Under the pieces are notes generated by a model that saw only the letters and a list, made by a program, of their open reading frames with translations, did not search any database and was not told the origin of the DNA. The translations under genes were made by a program, and so were the position numbers. A DNA stretch of 64,000 nucleotides from Pseudoxanthomonas wuyuanensis (GTDB lineage: Bacteria > Pseudomonadota > Gammaproteobacteria > Xanthomonadales > Xanthomonadaceae): the NCBI RefSeq assembly GCF_900215535.1, contig NZ_OCND01000004.1, forward strand, positions 124,001 through 188,000. The letters run 5' to 3'. This document shows positions 62,372-64,000 of the stretch, piece by piece (positions within the stretch are counted from its first letter, which is position 1; each line of letters starts with the position of its first letter).

Positions 62372-63319
62372 TCAGTGGCGATGATTGGCGGCCAGCGCTT
62401 CGCCGTGCCGCCATTCCAGGTAGGACTTGAGCGCCAGCGTGACCAGTGCGGTCAACGCCAGCAGCGAAGCGGCCGCGAAGGCGGCGCTGTAGGCGTATTC
62501 GTTGTAGAGGATTTCCACATGCAGCGGCAGCGTATTGGTGCGTCCGCGGATATGCCCGGACACTACCGACACCGCGCCGAACTCGCCCAGCGCGCGTGCG
62601 CTGCACAGCAGCACCCCGTACAGCAACGCCCAGCGGATATTGGGCAGGGTGACCCGCCAGAACGTCTGCCAGCCGCTGGCGCCCAGACTCAGCGCAGCCA
62701 GTTCCTCGTCCACGCCCTGCTGTTCCATCAGCGGCATCAGCTCGCGTGCGATGAACGGAAAGGTGACGAAGATCGTCGCCAGCACGATGCCCGGCAGCGC
62801 AAAGATGATTTTCGGCAACTGCACATGCACCTGGCCCAGCAGCGGCAACGTCGCCCGCCAGCCTTCGTCGATCAGCGGCCAGGCCCAGCCCTGCGCGCCG
62901 AAGATCAGCACGAAGATCAGTCCGGCCACCACCGGCGACACCGCGAACGGCAGATCGATCAGGGTGACCAGCCAGCGCTTCCCAGGGAAGGAGTGCTTGC
63001 TGACCGCCCAGGCCGCTGCCACCCCGAACATCAGATTGAGCGGCACGACGATCGCAGTGACCAGCAGGGTCAGCCGGATCGCAGCCAACGCATCAGCCTC
63101 GGAAACGGCACCGACGAACGCGGCCCAGCCGCCGCGCAGCGCTTCGGCGAAGACCAGCAGCAGCGGCAACAGCAAGAACGCCAGCAGGAAACCCAGCGCG
63201 CCGACGATCAGCAGCGCCTGCACCCACCCTGGTTCGGCAATCGCGGACCCGGCGCGATGGCGCACGGAAGCGGGCGGCGCGGTGGCCAGTCTTTCCATTG
63301 GCAGGACGGTCTCGTTCAT
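62372..63319 (-). CDS. cysW: Sulfate ABC transporter permease CysW
   Basis: A 315-residue inner-membrane permease with six helices (first at about 31-55, [20 protein letters not shown]). The EAA-type motif is [21 protein letters not shown], which docks the ATPase. [20 protein letters not shown] and the Ala-rich C-terminal helix are typical CysW. Its ATG at 63319 overlaps the cysT stop as ATGA. Confidence 0.94.
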   Translation of the reverse strand: MNETVLPMERLATAPPASVRHRAGSAIAEPGWVQALLIVGALGFLLAFLLLPLLLVFAEALRGGWAAFVGAVSEADALAAIRLTLLVTAIVVPLNLMFGVAAAWAVSKHSFPGKRWLVTLIDLPFAVSPVVAGLIFVLIFGAQGWAWPLIDEGWRATLPLLGQVHVQLPKIIFALPGIVLATIFVTFPFIARELMPLMEQQGVDEELAALSLGASGWQTFWRVTLPNIRWALLYGVLLCSARALGEFGAVSVVSGHIRGRTNTLPLHVEILYNEYAYSAAFAAASLLALTALVTLALKSYLEWRHGEALAANHRH

Positions 63320-64000
63320 CCTGGAGCGCGCCTGCCGACCCGCTGCAGGCGCGCCTGCAACGTGTTGATGACCAGCAGCAGCGCGAACGACAGCAGCAGC
63401 ATCACCGCGGCGATGGCGGTGGCGCCGGCGTAGTCGAATTCCTCCAGCTTGATGGTGATCAGCAGCGGTGCGATTTCGGAAACTCCCGGCAGGTTGCCGG
63501 CGATGAAGATGACCGACCCGTATTCGCCGACGCCACGCGCAAACGCCAGCGCAAAACCGGCCAGCACTGCAGGCCACAGCGCCGGCAGGATCACGCGGCG
63601 CACCGTCAGCCAGCGGCCTGCGCCGAGCGTGGCGGCCGCTTCCTCCAGTTCCCGTTCCGCCTCGGCAAGCACCGGCTGCACCACCCGCACCACGAACGGC
63701 AGGCCGATGAACACCAGCGCCACGGCGATGCCCAGCGGCGTGTAGGCGACCTTGATGCCTGCCAGGTCCAGCCAGCGCCCGATCCAGCCATTGGGACCAT
63801 ACAACGCGGCCAGGGCGATACCGGCCACCGCGGTCGGCAGCGCGAACGGCAGATCGATCATCGCGTCGAACACCCGCTTGCCCGGAAAGCGGTAACGCAC
63901 GAACACCCACGCCACCAGCGTGCCCATCGCCGCGTTGAACGCAGCCGCCGCCAGCGCGGTGCCGAAACTGATGCGCAGCGCTGCCAGCACGCGCGGCTCG
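63316..64000 (-). CDS. cysT: Sulfate ABC transporter permease CysT (5' end outside window)
   Basis: The C-terminal 227 residues of the second sulfate permease. Visible are [20 protein letters not shown], the EAA motif [20 protein letters not shown] and [20 protein letters not shown], all diagnostic of CysT/CysU. The frame runs off the right edge, where the N-terminal helices and presumably a sulfate-binding-protein gene lie. With cysW and cysA it forms the sulfate/thiosulfate importer supplying cysteine synthesis. Confidence 0.94.
   Translation of the reverse strand, partial: EPRVLAALRISFGTALAAAAFNAAMGTLVAWVFVRYRFPGKRVFDAMIDLPFALPTAVAGIALAALYGPNGWIGRWLDLAGIKVAYTPLGIAVALVFIGLPFVVRVVQPVLAEAERELEEAAATLGAGRWLTVRRVILPALWPAVLAGFALAFARGVGEYGSVIFIAGNLPGVSEIAPLLITIKLEEFDYAGATAIAAVMLLLSFALLLVINTLQARLQRVGRRAPG

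Overview
The window is chromosomal DNA of a high-GC gammaproteobacterium of the family Xanthomonadaceae. Three things point there: a xanthan-type gum operon lying next to tRNA-Pro, ihfA and pheST; proteins recognisable as Xanthomonas GumB, C, D, E, F, H, I, J and K; and an S46 dipeptidyl-peptidase very like DAP BII of Pseudoxanthomonas. The absence of gumG and the many GTAG-type REP elements suggest Pseudoxanthomonas or a close relative rather than Xanthomonas itself. That genus call is inference.

Layout, 1-20 kb, almost all on the minus strand. The gum exopolysaccharide operon runs gumB-C-D-E-F-H-I-J-K, with gumK cut by the left edge. Upstream of gumB come a 675-bp spacer and tRNA-Pro(GGG). 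Next is the translation block thrS-infC-rpmI-rplT-pheS-pheT-ihfA-merR. infC starts with ATC. thrS is preceded by what looks like a threonine attenuator: a leader peptide MSTTIAHR, mutually exclusive hairpins and a T8 run.

20-37 kb is a patchwork of small single-gene units: SpoIIAA-like, VOC, MOSC, 2OG-oxygenase, DUF1428, GFA, SRPBCC, YceI, YbjQ, ThuA and NPP phosphodiesterase. In its middle is a REP-associated tyrosine transposase (RAYT) flanked by three BIME units upstream and two downstream, plus a MATE pump. 35.5-40.3 kb holds alkylation repair (Ada/AlkA fusion and Ogt) and histidine catabolism (hutF and hutI).

40.3-46 kb looks like a zinc-homeostasis neighbourhood. A MerC-family membrane protein and a His-rich ZnuD-like TonB receptor diverge from one near-perfect Zur box, and zur itself lies 4 kb away behind gltX. 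Between them is a marR-MFS pair whose promoter carries a perfect palindrome in its spacer.

46-64 kb is mostly housekeeping: gltX, lpxH, the folC-dedD-cvpA-purF operon, the S46 peptidase, tdh, a TorF porin, and cysT-W-A for sulfate uptake (cysT is cut by the right edge). folC has a 162-bp in-frame insertion built from intergenic repeat DNA. At least three repeat families recur across the window: GTAG-REPs near the RAYT, a GGGAGCGACGTAAGTCGC family at five loci, and a CTCTCCCG/CGGGAGAG family.
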